Positions 43,133-51,146 of a DNA stretch of 64,000 nucleotides are shown piece after piece (the first letter of the stretch is position 1; each line of letters opens with the position of its first letter). The stretch spans positions 1 to 64,000 of the forward strand of contig NZ_CP159508.1 in NCBI RefSeq assembly GCF_051131155.1, in the 5' to 3' direction. The position numbers and the translations under genes are program-made. The notes beneath the pieces were generated by a model that worked only from the letters and a program-made list of their open reading frames with translations, made no database searches and was not told the DNA's origin. Source of the stretch: Pseudanabaena minima. Its GTDB lineage: Bacteria > Cyanobacteriota > Cyanobacteriia > Pseudanabaenales > Pseudanabaenaceae.

Positions 43133-43313
43133 TGGCGGTCAAGAAAGGAATGCTGAAAAATACTGCTAAACCGATCGCTGAGACAATACAGGTAATGATC
43201 GTGATAATGATGAACTTACGATCGCTTGCACCGTAGAACCTATTGGGTAGTGAACTAGCCAATACCATTAACCCAATTAAGACGAGAATCCCAATAAATA
43301 AGGTGCGATTCAT
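43128..43313 (-). CDS. Small two-helix membrane protein
   Basis: A 61-residue protein with two hydrophobic segments (about 5-21 and 35-57) joined by a basic loop NRFYGASDRKF. Resembles short conserved cyanobacterial membrane proteins. Function unknown. It is boxed between two palindromes, one at its stop and one upstream of its start. Confidence 0.65.
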   Translation of the reverse strand: MNRTLFIGILVLIGLMVLASSLPNRFYGASDRKFIIITIITCIVSAIGLAVFFSIPFLTAN

Positions 43314-43329
43314 AGGCTTTTGATTCTAA

Positions 43330-43368
43330 ATTATAGAGAGGTGGCGCTTAGCGCCACCTCTCTATAAT
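43330..43368. repeat. Perfect palindrome between divergent genes, 18-bp arms, TTA loop
   Basis: The arms 43330-43347 and 43351-43368 are exact complements around GC-TTA-GC. It fills half of the 81-base gap between two divergent starts (43313 and 43395). Confidence 0.88.
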
Positions 43369-43394
43369 AAAACCATACCTTACGTAATCTATCT

Positions 43395-44753
43395 ATGACC
43401 GATTGGTTGTGGCTTCAGCGATCGCTACCTGCAAACATGACAGGTGCAGATGTATGGCAATCGCTTTATGATGATGAACCGATTACAGTTCTGCTAGAAA
43501 GCCCTGCCACTGATACAGTTCCTTCAAAACTAGCAAGATATTCGATCTCCGCAGGGAAACCACAACAATTTTGGACTCCTGAAGTTGGTGAAATTTTGCC
43601 ATGTTTGGAAAAATTGCGATCACAGATGCAAAATTCTCATTCTGATTTACCTAATCATTTGCCGTTTACAGGGGGATATTTAGGATGGTTAGGCTATGAC
43701 CTCGCTTGGGAAATTGAACGCTTGCCATATACCAAACCTGACACCTTGCCTTTTCCCGTTGCATTTTGGTATGAGCCATCTAGTTTTGCGGTGATTGATC
43801 ATCAGACTCAAACGGTATGGCTAGCCGCTAGCGATCGCCTTGAATTAACCGAATTAAGCGATCGCCTTAGCAATTTAGAAAACAAGGGGCTTACCCCCCT
43901 TGCTTTTCCTAGTAAAGCTCACATTGCACAAGCTACTCCAACTTATTTGCCAGAGCGACAAGGCTATGAAGCCATGGTGGAAAAAGCGAAACAGCATATC
44001 TATGCTGGCGATATTTTTCAGGCAAATCTCTCAATGCGGTTTGGATACCCTTGGGACTCGGATGGGTGGCAACTATACCGCCATTTACAAAAGATTAACC
44101 CATCACCCTTTGCAAGTTATTGGCGCACAACTTGGGGAGAAGTAATCAGCGTTTCGCCTGAGCGCCTAGTTAGCTTACGCGATCGCTATGCCGAAACTCG
44201 CCCGATCGCAGGTACAAGACCACGAGGCAAAACTGAACAGCAAGATCTCGACTTTGAGCGTGAATTACTTGCCTGCACTAAAGAGCAAGCCGAACATATT
44301 ATGTTGGTTGATCTAGAGCGCAACGACCTTGGACGAGTTTGTGAATGGGGCAGTGTCAAGGTCGATGAGTTATTAGCAATCGAGCGCTACAGCCACGTTA
44401 TGCATCTTGTCAGTAATGTGGTGGGTACATTACGTCGCGATTGCACTGTGGTTGATCTTATTCGCGCCACTTTCCCTGGGGGAACAATTACAGGCTGCCC
44501 GAAAGTACGCTGTATGGAAATTGTGGAAAAGTTGGAACCACAGCGACGCAGTTTGTTTTATGGCTCCTGTGGCTATATCGATAGACGCGGCAACATGGAT
44601 CTGAATATTTTAATTCGGACTTTACTCAAGGCTAATGATCATATTTGGGGACAGGTTGGTGCAGGAATAGTCGCTGATAGTATTAGCGATCGGGAATGGC
44701 AAGAATCTTTGCAAAAAGCCCAAGCTCAACTAGCCGCACTAGGCTTAGCTTAG
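43395..44753 (+). CDS. Anthranilate synthase / aminodeoxychorismate synthase component I family
   Basis: A 452-residue chorismate-utilising enzyme. The chorismate-binding domain fills residues 195-450, with PIAGTRPRGKT, EHIMLVDLERNDLGRV, FPGGTITGCPKVRCMEI and YGSCGYIDRRGNMD. The PIAGT motif is of the TrpE type rather than the PIKGT of classical PabB, but the N-terminal domain is short and divergent, as in the second cyanobacterial paralogue. It could make anthranilate or aminodeoxychorismate; the choice cannot be settled here. It would need a glutaminase subunit, not present nearby. Confidence 0.85.
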   Translation: MTDWLWLQRSLPANMTGADVWQSLYDDEPITVLLESPATDTVPSKLARYSISAGKPQQFWTPEVGEILPCLEKLRSQMQNSHSDLPNHLPFTGGYLGWLGYDLAWEIERLPYTKPDTLPFPVAFWYEPSSFAVIDHQTQTVWLAASDRLELTELSDRLSNLENKGLTPLAFPSKAHIAQATPTYLPERQGYEAMVEKAKQHIYAGDIFQANLSMRFGYPWDSDGWQLYRHLQKINPSPFASYWRTTWGEVISVSPERLVSLRDRYAETRPIAGTRPRGKTEQQDLDFERELLACTKEQAEHIMLVDLERNDLGRVCEWGSVKVDELLAIERYSHVMHLVSNVVGTLRRDCTVVDLIRATFPGGTITGCPKVRCMEIVEKLEPQRRSLFYGSCGYIDRRGNMDLNILIRTLLKANDHIWGQVGAGIVADSISDREWQESLQKAQAQLAALGLA

Positions 44754-44800
44754 CCCCACGAGAGATTTGCAGCGCTTAGCGCTGCAAATCTCTCGTGGGG
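44754..44800. terminator. Perfect palindrome after the chorismate enzyme gene, 22-bp arms, TTA loop
   Basis: The arms 44754-44775 and 44779-44800 are exact complements around GC-TTA-GC, starting at the base after the TAG stop. It separates the gene from purC, 51 bases further on. Confidence 0.88.
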
Positions 44801-44851
44801 TTTGCAATCCTATAGAATACTTAAGCACCTACTATCGCTATATATCTATCC

Positions 44852-45577
44852 ATGAGTGGAACCAAGCTCTACGAAGGCAAAGCCAAAATACTGTTTACAA
44901 CAGATGATCCCAATATTTTGCTATCGCGCTACAAAGATGATGCAACCGCATTCAATGCTCTTAAAAAAGGTACGATCGCTAACAAAGGGGAAATGAACTG
45001 CGCGATTACCTCACATATTTTTCAATATCTCGAAGCGCAAGGCATTGCTACCCACTTCATCAAGCAAGTTTCACCCAATGAGATACAGGTTACTGCTGTC
45101 AAGATATTGCCGATTGAAGTTGTAGTTCGGAATATTGCCGCAGGGAGTATTTGCAAACGCCTTGGTTTAGCTCAAGGTCAACCGCTCAAAAAGCCCCTAG
45201 TTGAATTTTTCTATAAAAATGACGACCTTGGCGATCCTCTAATTACTGATGCTCATGTCGCTATGCTTGATCTTGCTACTCCTGAACAAGTAGCTCAACT
45301 CAAACAACTAGCTCTAGATATTAATCACCATCTGCAAATATTTTTTGACCGTTGCAATTTGATTCTCGTTGATTTTAAGGTGGAAATTGGCGTTGATGCT
45401 GATGGGCACTTACTACTAGCCGATGAAATTAGTCCCGATACATGCCGTCTCTGGGATAAGGCGATCGCAGACCCCACTGCTCGTATTATGGACAAAGATC
45501 GATTTCGCCAAGATCTCGGCAATGTTGCGGAAGCCTATCAAGAGGTGATGAAACGAGTCTTAGCGGCGATCTCTTAA
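44852..45577 (+). CDS. purC: Phosphoribosylaminoimidazole-succinocarboxamide synthase
   Basis: PurC (SAICAR synthetase) joins aspartate to CAIR in purine synthesis. The 241-residue protein has the standard features: LYEGKAKILFTTDDPN, FNALKKGTIANKGEMN, VRNIAAGSICKRLGL and the signature VDFKVEIGVDADGHLLLADEI followed by SPDTCRLWD. Full length. Confidence 0.97.
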   Translation: MSGTKLYEGKAKILFTTDDPNILLSRYKDDATAFNALKKGTIANKGEMNCAITSHIFQYLEAQGIATHFIKQVSPNEIQVTAVKILPIEVVVRNIAAGSICKRLGLAQGQPLKKPLVEFFYKNDDLGDPLITDAHVAMLDLATPEQVAQLKQLALDINHHLQIFFDRCNLILVDFKVEIGVDADGHLLLADEISPDTCRLWDKAIADPTARIMDKDRFRQDLGNVAEAYQEVMKRVLAAIS

Positions 45578-45826
45578 AAGCAATTTTGCGAAAATTTGCA
45601 AAAAAGGGCTTCAACGGTAAACTTTTTAATTAAGTATGATTTTCAACATCAGCTATCAACATGACAAAATTTAGTTCTCAGCTAATTACTGCTAGCAATA
45701 TAGGTGTATTGAAAGTTATAGTTATTTATTACTACCATTCTCAGAAACTTTCTGTTCACATTTGACCGTCAATAGTTTCCTGTTCAGTATTCTGTTTAAA
45801 TATTCTGTAGGTGTTTGGAAGACTTT

Positions 45827-47836
45827 ATGCGTATAAACTTGCTCGTATTCACAGCCATTGCCGCATCCAGCACGTTACTAACAAGTCCTTTGCTGGCACA
45901 GGCTGCTCCTGCAAAGCAAGAGATTGCTCAAGCGCCAACCCCGCAGCCAACTACTCCCCCCACTACAACGGAGGAGCCTCCTACTCAGCCAAGTACACCA
46001 ACTCCTCCAAATACATCCCCAACCTTTAGCTTACCTTCTACAACTCCTCCCCCAGCAACTACAACTGAAACTCAAGTGCTAGTGGGAGAAGTTGCTATTA
46101 AAACTCCAGAAGGTCAGCCTCCTTTACCGCCTGAACTAGAGCAAAGAATTTATGATGCGATCGCGACAAAGCCAGGACGCACAGTAACTCGTACACAACT
46201 TCAATCTGATATCAATGCTGTATTTGCGACAGGCTTTTTCTCAAACGTTCAAGCGGAGCCAGAAGATACCGACATTGGTGTGCGCGTAACTTTCTTTGTA
46301 TTACCCAATCCAGTCCTCAAATCTGTTAATACAGAAGGCACTAAAGTACTAGAAGACGGTGTAATTGATCGTATCTTTGGTTCACAGATTGGTAAAGTCA
46401 CTAATCTCAAAGATATTCAAACAGGGGTTAAAGAACTTGAAAAATACTACCAAGACAAGGGCTACGTTCTAGCACAAATTGTTGATATCAAAGCCACACC
46501 CGAAGGAAATATCAATCTCGTTGTATCTGAAGGCGTGATTGAAGATATCAAGGTTGCCTTTATCAATGAAGATGGCAAAACTGTAGACAATGAAGGCAAG
46601 CCTGTTACTGGCACTACTCGTGACTTTATCATTACCCGCGAGTTGACGATTAAAGAAGGTGAAATCTTCAACAAAAATACAGTTCAAGGCGATCTACAAA
46701 AAGTCTTTGCGCTTGGGTTATTTGAAGATCTCAACATTGGGCTTGCCCCAGGAACTGATCCGCGTAAAGTAATCGTGACCGTCAATGTCAAAGAGCGCAA
46801 CACAGGTTCGATCGCCGCAGGTGCAGGTTTAAGCTCATCAACAGGTTTATTTGGTACGGTTAGTTTTCAACAACAAAACCTTGGTGGCAACAACCAAAAG
46901 CTCGGTTTAGACATTCAAGTTGGTGAACGCGAATTACTATTTGATCTAAACTTCACCGATCCTTGGCTAGCAGGTGACCCCTATCGCACTTCATTTACTG
47001 CCAATATTTTTAACCGTAGTTTGTTTAGCTATATTTTTGACACCCCAATTGGGATTGGACCTGACAATGTTAGCCCTCGCATCAACCGACTTGGTACGGG
47101 TTTCAGTTTTTCTAGGCCTTTGGGCAATGCCACCACAGCCTCACTGGGACTACGTTACGAACGAGTTAGTATTACCAATAGCAACAACAACGTCATCTCT
47201 CCTACCGATTCTCTAGGCAATCCTCTTTCTGCTAGTGGTGTTGGACAAGATGATTTACTACTATTGCAATTTGCCTATGCTACCGATCAACGAGATAACC
47301 CAATTAAGCCATCCTCTGGTTCTGTATTTCGGATTGCTTCGGAGCAATCGATTCCGATTGGGTTAGGTTCAGTTTTCTTAAATCGTGTTCGTGCTAGCTA
47401 CAGCTACTTTATCCCTGTTAATTTCTTAAACTTCTCCGAAGGTACGCAGGCTCTTGCATTTAACATTCAAGCAGGGACTGTAATTGGTACTTTGCCACCC
47501 TACGAAGCATTTCAATTAGGTGGTAGCAACTCAGTTCGTGGTTGGGATGAAGGCAAAATTGGTAGCGGTCGTAGTTTTGGTATCTTCTCGGCAGAATATC
47601 GCTTTCCTGTATTTAATATCGTAGGCGGCGTATTGTTCTTTGATTATGGTACTGATCTAGGCTCAGCTTCGGCAGTACCAGGTAATCCCGCAGGAGCGCG
47701 AAATAAACCAGGTAATGGAGCTGGTTATGGCATTGGTGTACGGGTACAGTCGCCTTTAGGTTCTATCAGAGTGGACTATGGCATCGGTTCAAATGGCGGT
47801 ACACAGTTTAGCTTTGGTCTAGGAGAAAAATTCTAG
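45827..47836 (+). CDS. bamA: Outer membrane assembly protein BamA/Omp85
   Basis: The Omp85-family protein that inserts beta-barrel proteins into the outer membrane. The 669-residue product starts at ATG 45827 with a signal peptide (cleaved after LLAQA); the TTG at 45815 is not needed. A Pro/Thr-rich segment (about 30-85) precedes three POTRA domains (about 85-350), as in cyanobacterial Omp85. The C-terminal barrel has FQLGGSNSVRGWDEGKIGSGRS and ends QFSFGLGEKF. The lipid A genes follow: lpxC starts 2 bases after the stop. Confidence 0.93.
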   Translation: MRINLLVFTAIAASSTLLTSPLLAQAAPAKQEIAQAPTPQPTTPPTTTEEPPTQPSTPTPPNTSPTFSLPSTTPPPATTTETQVLVGEVAIKTPEGQPPLPPELEQRIYDAIATKPGRTVTRTQLQSDINAVFATGFFSNVQAEPEDTDIGVRVTFFVLPNPVLKSVNTEGTKVLEDGVIDRIFGSQIGKVTNLKDIQTGVKELEKYYQDKGYVLAQIVDIKATPEGNINLVVSEGVIEDIKVAFINEDGKTVDNEGKPVTGTTRDFIITRELTIKEGEIFNKNTVQGDLQKVFALGLFEDLNIGLAPGTDPRKVIVTVNVKERNTGSIAAGAGLSSSTGLFGTVSFQQQNLGGNNQKLGLDIQVGERELLFDLNFTDPWLAGDPYRTSFTANIFNRSLFSYIFDTPIGIGPDNVSPRINRLGTGFSFSRPLGNATTASLGLRYERVSITNSNNNVISPTDSLGNPLSASGVGQDDLLLLQFAYATDQRDNPIKPSSGSVFRIASEQSIPIGLGSVFLNRVRASYSYFIPVNFLNFSEGTQALAFNIQAGTVIGTLPPYEAFQLGGSNSVRGWDEGKIGSGRSFGIFSAEYRFPVFNIVGGVLFFDYGTDLGSASAVPGNPAGARNKPGNGAGYGIGVRVQSPLGSIRVDYGIGSNGGTQFSFGLGEKF

Positions 47837-47838
47837 TC

Positions 47839-48666
47839 ATGCTCTACCAACAGACGATCGCTGCCCCATTTGCTTTATCGGGGATTGGATTGCATAGTGG
47901 TGAGAAAGTTTCTGTGACTGTCAGTCCTGCGCCCATTAATTCAGGTCGCTATTTTATCTATGGTGAAGCAAAGATACCTGCGGATACAACTGTAGTTTCG
48001 GCTTCGCAGCTATCGACGGAGTTACGCCAAAATGGCACAGGTGTTCGCACGGTCGAGCATTTGCTGTCAGCTTTGTTTGGTATGGGTATACATAATGCCT
48101 GTATTGAGCTTGATCGTCCCGAATTGCCTATCCTTGATGGGTCGGCGTTACCTTGGGTGGAAGCGATCGCTAAAGTTGGTATTGATACACAAGTACAAGG
48201 AGATCGCCTAATCCCTCTATCTGAATCAGTTACAGTATCCAAAGGTGACAGCTTTGTCACGGCGATACCTGCGTATACTTTGCGCTTCACCTATGGCATT
48301 GAATACCCAACTCAGGCTATTGGTGAGCAATGGTTTAGCTGGTCACCTGCGATCGCTAACTTCAGCGAAAGATTTGCTAGTGAAATAGCACCCGCAAGAA
48401 CTTTTACGCTTGCAGCATATATTGATCAAGCGCGTTCGGCAGGGTTAATCAAGGGCGGAAGCCTAGAAAATGCGCTGGTTTGCGATGCTGAGAAGTGGAT
48501 CAATCCACCTCTACGTTTTGCCGACGAACCATGTCGTCATAAACTTTTAGATCTTATTGGTGACCTAAGCTTGCTAGGATTCTTACCGAGAGCGCATATT
48601 CTTGCCTACAAAGCTAGCCATAATCTTCATGCTGAATTTGCGATCGCCTTAGCTCAAAAGCTATAG
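47839..48666 (+). CDS. lpxC: UDP-3-O-acyl-N-acetylglucosamine deacetylase
   Basis: LpxC catalyses the committed deacetylation in lipid A synthesis. The 275-residue protein has the zinc-binding motif VEHLLSALFGMGIHNA and the second site HKLLDLIGD, both complete. It begins 2 bases after bamA, so the two genes are translationally linked. Confidence 0.96.
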   Translation: MLYQQTIAAPFALSGIGLHSGEKVSVTVSPAPINSGRYFIYGEAKIPADTTVVSASQLSTELRQNGTGVRTVEHLLSALFGMGIHNACIELDRPELPILDGSALPWVEAIAKVGIDTQVQGDRLIPLSESVTVSKGDSFVTAIPAYTLRFTYGIEYPTQAIGEQWFSWSPAIANFSERFASEIAPARTFTLAAYIDQARSAGLIKGGSLENALVCDAEKWINPPLRFADEPCRHKLLDLIGDLSLLGFLPRAHILAYKASHNLHAEFAIALAQKL

Positions 48667-48705
48667 CCTCACAATTCATTTTCCTCCTATGCAAAATTAG
48701 TTAAT

Positions 48706-49212
48706 ATGTCAACTTTGACCGAAGAACCCACCATAAATAGTGCTGACCTCAATACTGATAGTACCGACAACGTCACTAGTCAGGTTTTAATGATCGAAGA
48801 TATTCAGAAATTGTTGCCTCACCGCTACCCATTTCTGCTAGTTGATCGCATTATTGATTTTGTGCCAAATAAATCTGCCACAGGAATTAAAAATGTCACT
48901 TTTAATGAACCATTCTTTCAAGGTCATTTTCCTGAAAGACCGATCATGCCTGGTGTACTAATTGTCGAGGCGATGGCGCAAGTAGGTGGTATCGTCCTAA
49001 GACATTTACCAGGGATGGAAAATCAACTCTCATTATTTGCTGGTATCGATAAAGTTCGATTCCGCCGTCCTGTAGTTCCTGGCGATCGCTTAACTATTAC
49101 TACCGAGCTATTAGTTGCACGCAAGCGCTTTGGTAAGATGCATGGACGTGCAGAAGTGGATGGTCAATTAGCCTGCGAAGGCGAATTGATGTTTTCATTA
49201 GTTAATCTTTAA
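48706..49212 (+). CDS. fabZ: 3-hydroxyacyl-[acyl-carrier-protein] dehydratase FabZ
   Basis: FabZ dehydrates beta-hydroxyacyl-ACP in fatty acid synthesis. The 168-residue protein has LLPHRYPFLLVDRI and GHFPERPIMPGVLIVEAMAQ with the catalytic His and Glu. An N-terminal extension of about 25 residues is rich in Thr and Asp. It lies in the lipid A cluster, as in most Gram-negative bacteria. Confidence 0.96.
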   Translation: MSTLTEEPTINSADLNTDSTDNVTSQVLMIEDIQKLLPHRYPFLLVDRIIDFVPNKSATGIKNVTFNEPFFQGHFPERPIMPGVLIVEAMAQVGGIVLRHLPGMENQLSLFAGIDKVRFRRPVVPGDRLTITTELLVARKRFGKMHGRAEVDGQLACEGELMFSLVNL

Positions 49213-49311
49213 ATCTTTTAACTCTAGTTTCAAATTTTAATTTGTTATCTGGCGATCCAAGCGATCGCAAATCAAGCGATCTAACTTAGTATCAAGCGAG
49301 CCAAACTTTTT

Positions 49312-50130
49312 ATGCCTGTGTCTCATGCGCCTGTGTCTGAATTTATTCACCCGACAGCCATAGTGCATCCTGATGCCCAACTCCATCCGACTGTCAAAGT
49401 TGGAGCTTATGCTGTCATCGGTGAACAGGTGAAAATTGGCGCTCATACTGTCATTGGGCATCACGCCATTGTCGAAGGGAGAACCGAAATCGGCGATCGC
49501 AACCAAATTTATCCAGGAGCCGCGATCGGTTTGGATTCTCAAGACTTAAAATATTCGGGTGCTGACAGTCTCGTCCATATCGGTAATGACAACCGCATTC
49601 GTGAATATGTCACAATTAATCGCGCCAATGAAGCTGATGAAGTTACCTATGTTGGCAACGGTAATTTACTGATGGCCTATGTCCATGTGGGGCATAATTG
49701 CGAAATCGAAGATCGCGTAATTATTGCTAATGGCGTAGCTCTAGCAGGACATGTACATATTGAGTCTCATGCCAGAATCAGCGGAGTACTAGGTGTACAC
49801 CAGTTTGTGCGAATTGGGCGATTATCCATGGTGGGTGGTATGAGTCGGATCGAGCGAGATGTGCCTCCTTACACCCTAGTTGAGGGTAATCCTTCACGGG
49901 TAAGAACCTTAAATCGAGTTGGGATTGATCGAGCTGGACTAGATGTAGAAACCCAACAAGCTTTGAAGTCAGCGTTTCGACTGTTATATCACCAAGATTT
50001 AACCCTTGTTGAAGCTCTTGAGAAACTAGTTACTCTTGTTGATAACCCTCATGTTCAGCATTTGCGCCAATTTTTACAAGATTCGATCACTATTTCTCAA
50101 CGACGTGGACCAATTCCCAGTCGCGTCTAA
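49312..50130 (+). CDS. lpxA: UDP-N-acetylglucosamine acyltransferase
   Basis: LpxA transfers the first hydroxyacyl chain to UDP-GlcNAc. The 272-residue protein has a left-handed beta-helix of hexapeptide repeats (VHPDAQLHPTVKVGAYAVIG...) with the catalytic His in AYVHVGHNCEI, and a helical C-terminus. lpxB, which often follows, is absent here; a run of palindromes comes next. Confidence 0.96.
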   Translation: MPVSHAPVSEFIHPTAIVHPDAQLHPTVKVGAYAVIGEQVKIGAHTVIGHHAIVEGRTEIGDRNQIYPGAAIGLDSQDLKYSGADSLVHIGNDNRIREYVTINRANEADEVTYVGNGNLLMAYVHVGHNCEIEDRVIIANGVALAGHVHIESHARISGVLGVHQFVRIGRLSMVGGMSRIERDVPPYTLVEGNPSRVRTLNRVGIDRAGLDVETQQALKSAFRLLYHQDLTLVEALEKLVTLVDNPHVQHLRQFLQDSITISQRRGPIPSRV

Positions 50131-50141
50131 TCCCAAAAGTC

Positions 50142-50182
50142 CAAATAGTCATGGCGGCGCAAAGCGCCTCTATGACTATTTG
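50142..50182. terminator. Palindrome after lpxA, 19-bp arms with two mismatches, AAA loop
   Basis: CAAATAGTCAT...GGCGC pairs with GCGCC...ATGACTATTTG around GC-AAA-GC, 11 bases after the lpxA stop. Two positions do not match, so it looks like a decaying member. Confidence 0.75.
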
Positions 50183-50224
50183 AGCCTTTAATTTGTTCTA
50201 ACTACAGCTGTCGCGTTAGGACAT

Positions 50225-50279
50225 AAAACCAAAATAGTGTGAGTCGGCGCTTCGCGCCGACTCACACTATTTTGGTTTT
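50225..50279. repeat. Perfect palindrome, 26-bp arms, TTC loop
   Basis: The arms 50225-50250 and 50254-50279 are exact complements around GC-TTC-GC. Second of five in this gap. Confidence 0.88.
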
Positions 50280-50353
50280 GATTTGTCTTGATACAGGTGG
50301 CTATAGCTATATCGAAATACTTTAACTTAAGCATTACTGCATAAAGTTATACC

Positions 50354-50386
50354 AAAGCACAAAATGGCGGAGCCATTTTGTGCTTT
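50354..50386. repeat. Perfect palindrome, 15-bp arms, GGA loop
   Basis: The arms 50354-50368 and 50372-50386 are exact complements around GC-GGA-GC. Third of five. Confidence 0.85.
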
Positions 50387-50411
50387 TAAAACCCTTGTTG
50401 GGTTTGATTTT

Positions 50412-50447
50412 CAATTCACAAAAGTGTCGCCACACTTTTGTGAATTG
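50412..50447. repeat. Perfect palindrome, 16-bp arms, CGCC loop
   Basis: The arms 50412-50427 and 50432-50447 are exact complements. The four-base loop differs from the usual triloop. Fourth of five. Confidence 0.85.
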
Positions 50448-50460
50448 GTATTAAGTTGTA

Positions 50461-50503
50461 CAAAAAAGAAGAGTCAGAAAGAATTTCTGACTCTTCTTTT
50501 TTG
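50461..50503. repeat. Perfect palindrome, 20-bp arms, GAA loop
   Basis: The arms 50461-50480 and 50484-50503 are exact complements, and the stem ends in a T tract. The closing pairs are A:T, without the usual GC core. Fifth of five. Confidence 0.85.
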
Positions 50504-50713
50504 AGGTTATAGCGATCGTCTATACAGACAAGTGGGTACGATCTAAATTATCAAGGTCATAGAAAAAGCTCTATTCGTTCTGTTTGGAACGCCTATCTCA
50601 TACATAAGAATGAATAATGTATTTTCTATCCTCTATTTAAGACAATTATGTTACGATTAGTAACGTAAATGCTTTAAATCTACATACTCTGTTGTAAAGA
50701 GCGTTTGGTGAAT

Positions 50714-51043
50714 ATGTCAAGTATTAATAGCTCAGGATTTGGCGGGGAAAACTCATATATCGGCAGACCTCAATCCAAAACAACTTTCGATCTGCTTCAA
50801 CCTTTACGTAAGACCATCGATAACTTTGAAATCCACAAGTCTAAAACAGCCCATCGCATTGCTAAACTAATTCCTGCTCAATGTCCCTTTGAGCGCACCA
50901 TTAAATTCTTTGGTCACACCCTCATTCACATTCCACCACTTTGTAAACTCAACCCTGTATACGATGAACTTGTAGGGCTTCGATTCCGCGCCCTTTGCTT
51001 TTTAGCTGATCGCTGTGGCGAAGACATTAGTGCTTATTGTTAA
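50714..51043 (+). CDS. Mo-dependent nitrogenase C-terminal domain protein
   Basis: A 109-residue protein of the Mo-nitrogenase C-terminal domain family, common in cyanobacteria with or without nitrogen fixation. Conserved features are LQPLRKTIDNFEIHKSKTAHRIAKLIPAQCPFER, the HIPPLCKLNP segment and LRFRALCFLADRCGE. Five Cys residues could bind a metal. The ATG at 50714 is preferred over TTG 50705. No nif genes are in the window. Palindromes flank it on both sides. Confidence 0.85.
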   Translation: MSSINSSGFGGENSYIGRPQSKTTFDLLQPLRKTIDNFEIHKSKTAHRIAKLIPAQCPFERTIKFFGHTLIHIPPLCKLNPVYDELVGLRFRALCFLADRCGEDISAYC

Positions 51044-51046
51044 GCT

Positions 51047-51077
51047 AATTAAAAGGTTGCTTTGCAACCTTTTAATT
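51047..51077. terminator. Perfect palindrome, 14-bp arms, TTT loop
   Basis: The arms 51047-51060 and 51064-51077 are exact complements around GC-TTT-GC, just after the stop at 51043, with A/T-rich outer arms. Confidence 0.85.
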
Positions 51078-51086
51078 TTATATGCG

Positions 51087-51127
51087 AAAAATAAATGATG
51101 TAAGCTAAGCTTGCATCATTTATTTTT
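51087..51127. repeat. Palindrome, 19-bp arms, one mismatch, TAA loop
   Basis: AAAAATAAATGATG-T-AAGC pairs with its complement around GC-TAA-GC with one mismatched pair. It ends 19 bases before the start codon at 51147, so it probably sits in that gene's leader. Confidence 0.8.
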
Positions 51128-51146
51128 TGTGCTTAGGAATTTGCAT

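Larger units (their letters stand above)
50131..50713. other. Intergenic region with five successive palindromes
   Basis: 583 bases with no ORF. Five separate hairpins lie between 50142 and 50503, and the remaining 210 bases are AT-rich. No RNA gene was recognised. Confidence 0.6.

Noticed and set aside
50714..51043. Evidence for nitrogen fixation
   Set aside because: The domain is widespread in non-fixing cyanobacteria and no nif gene lies in the window.
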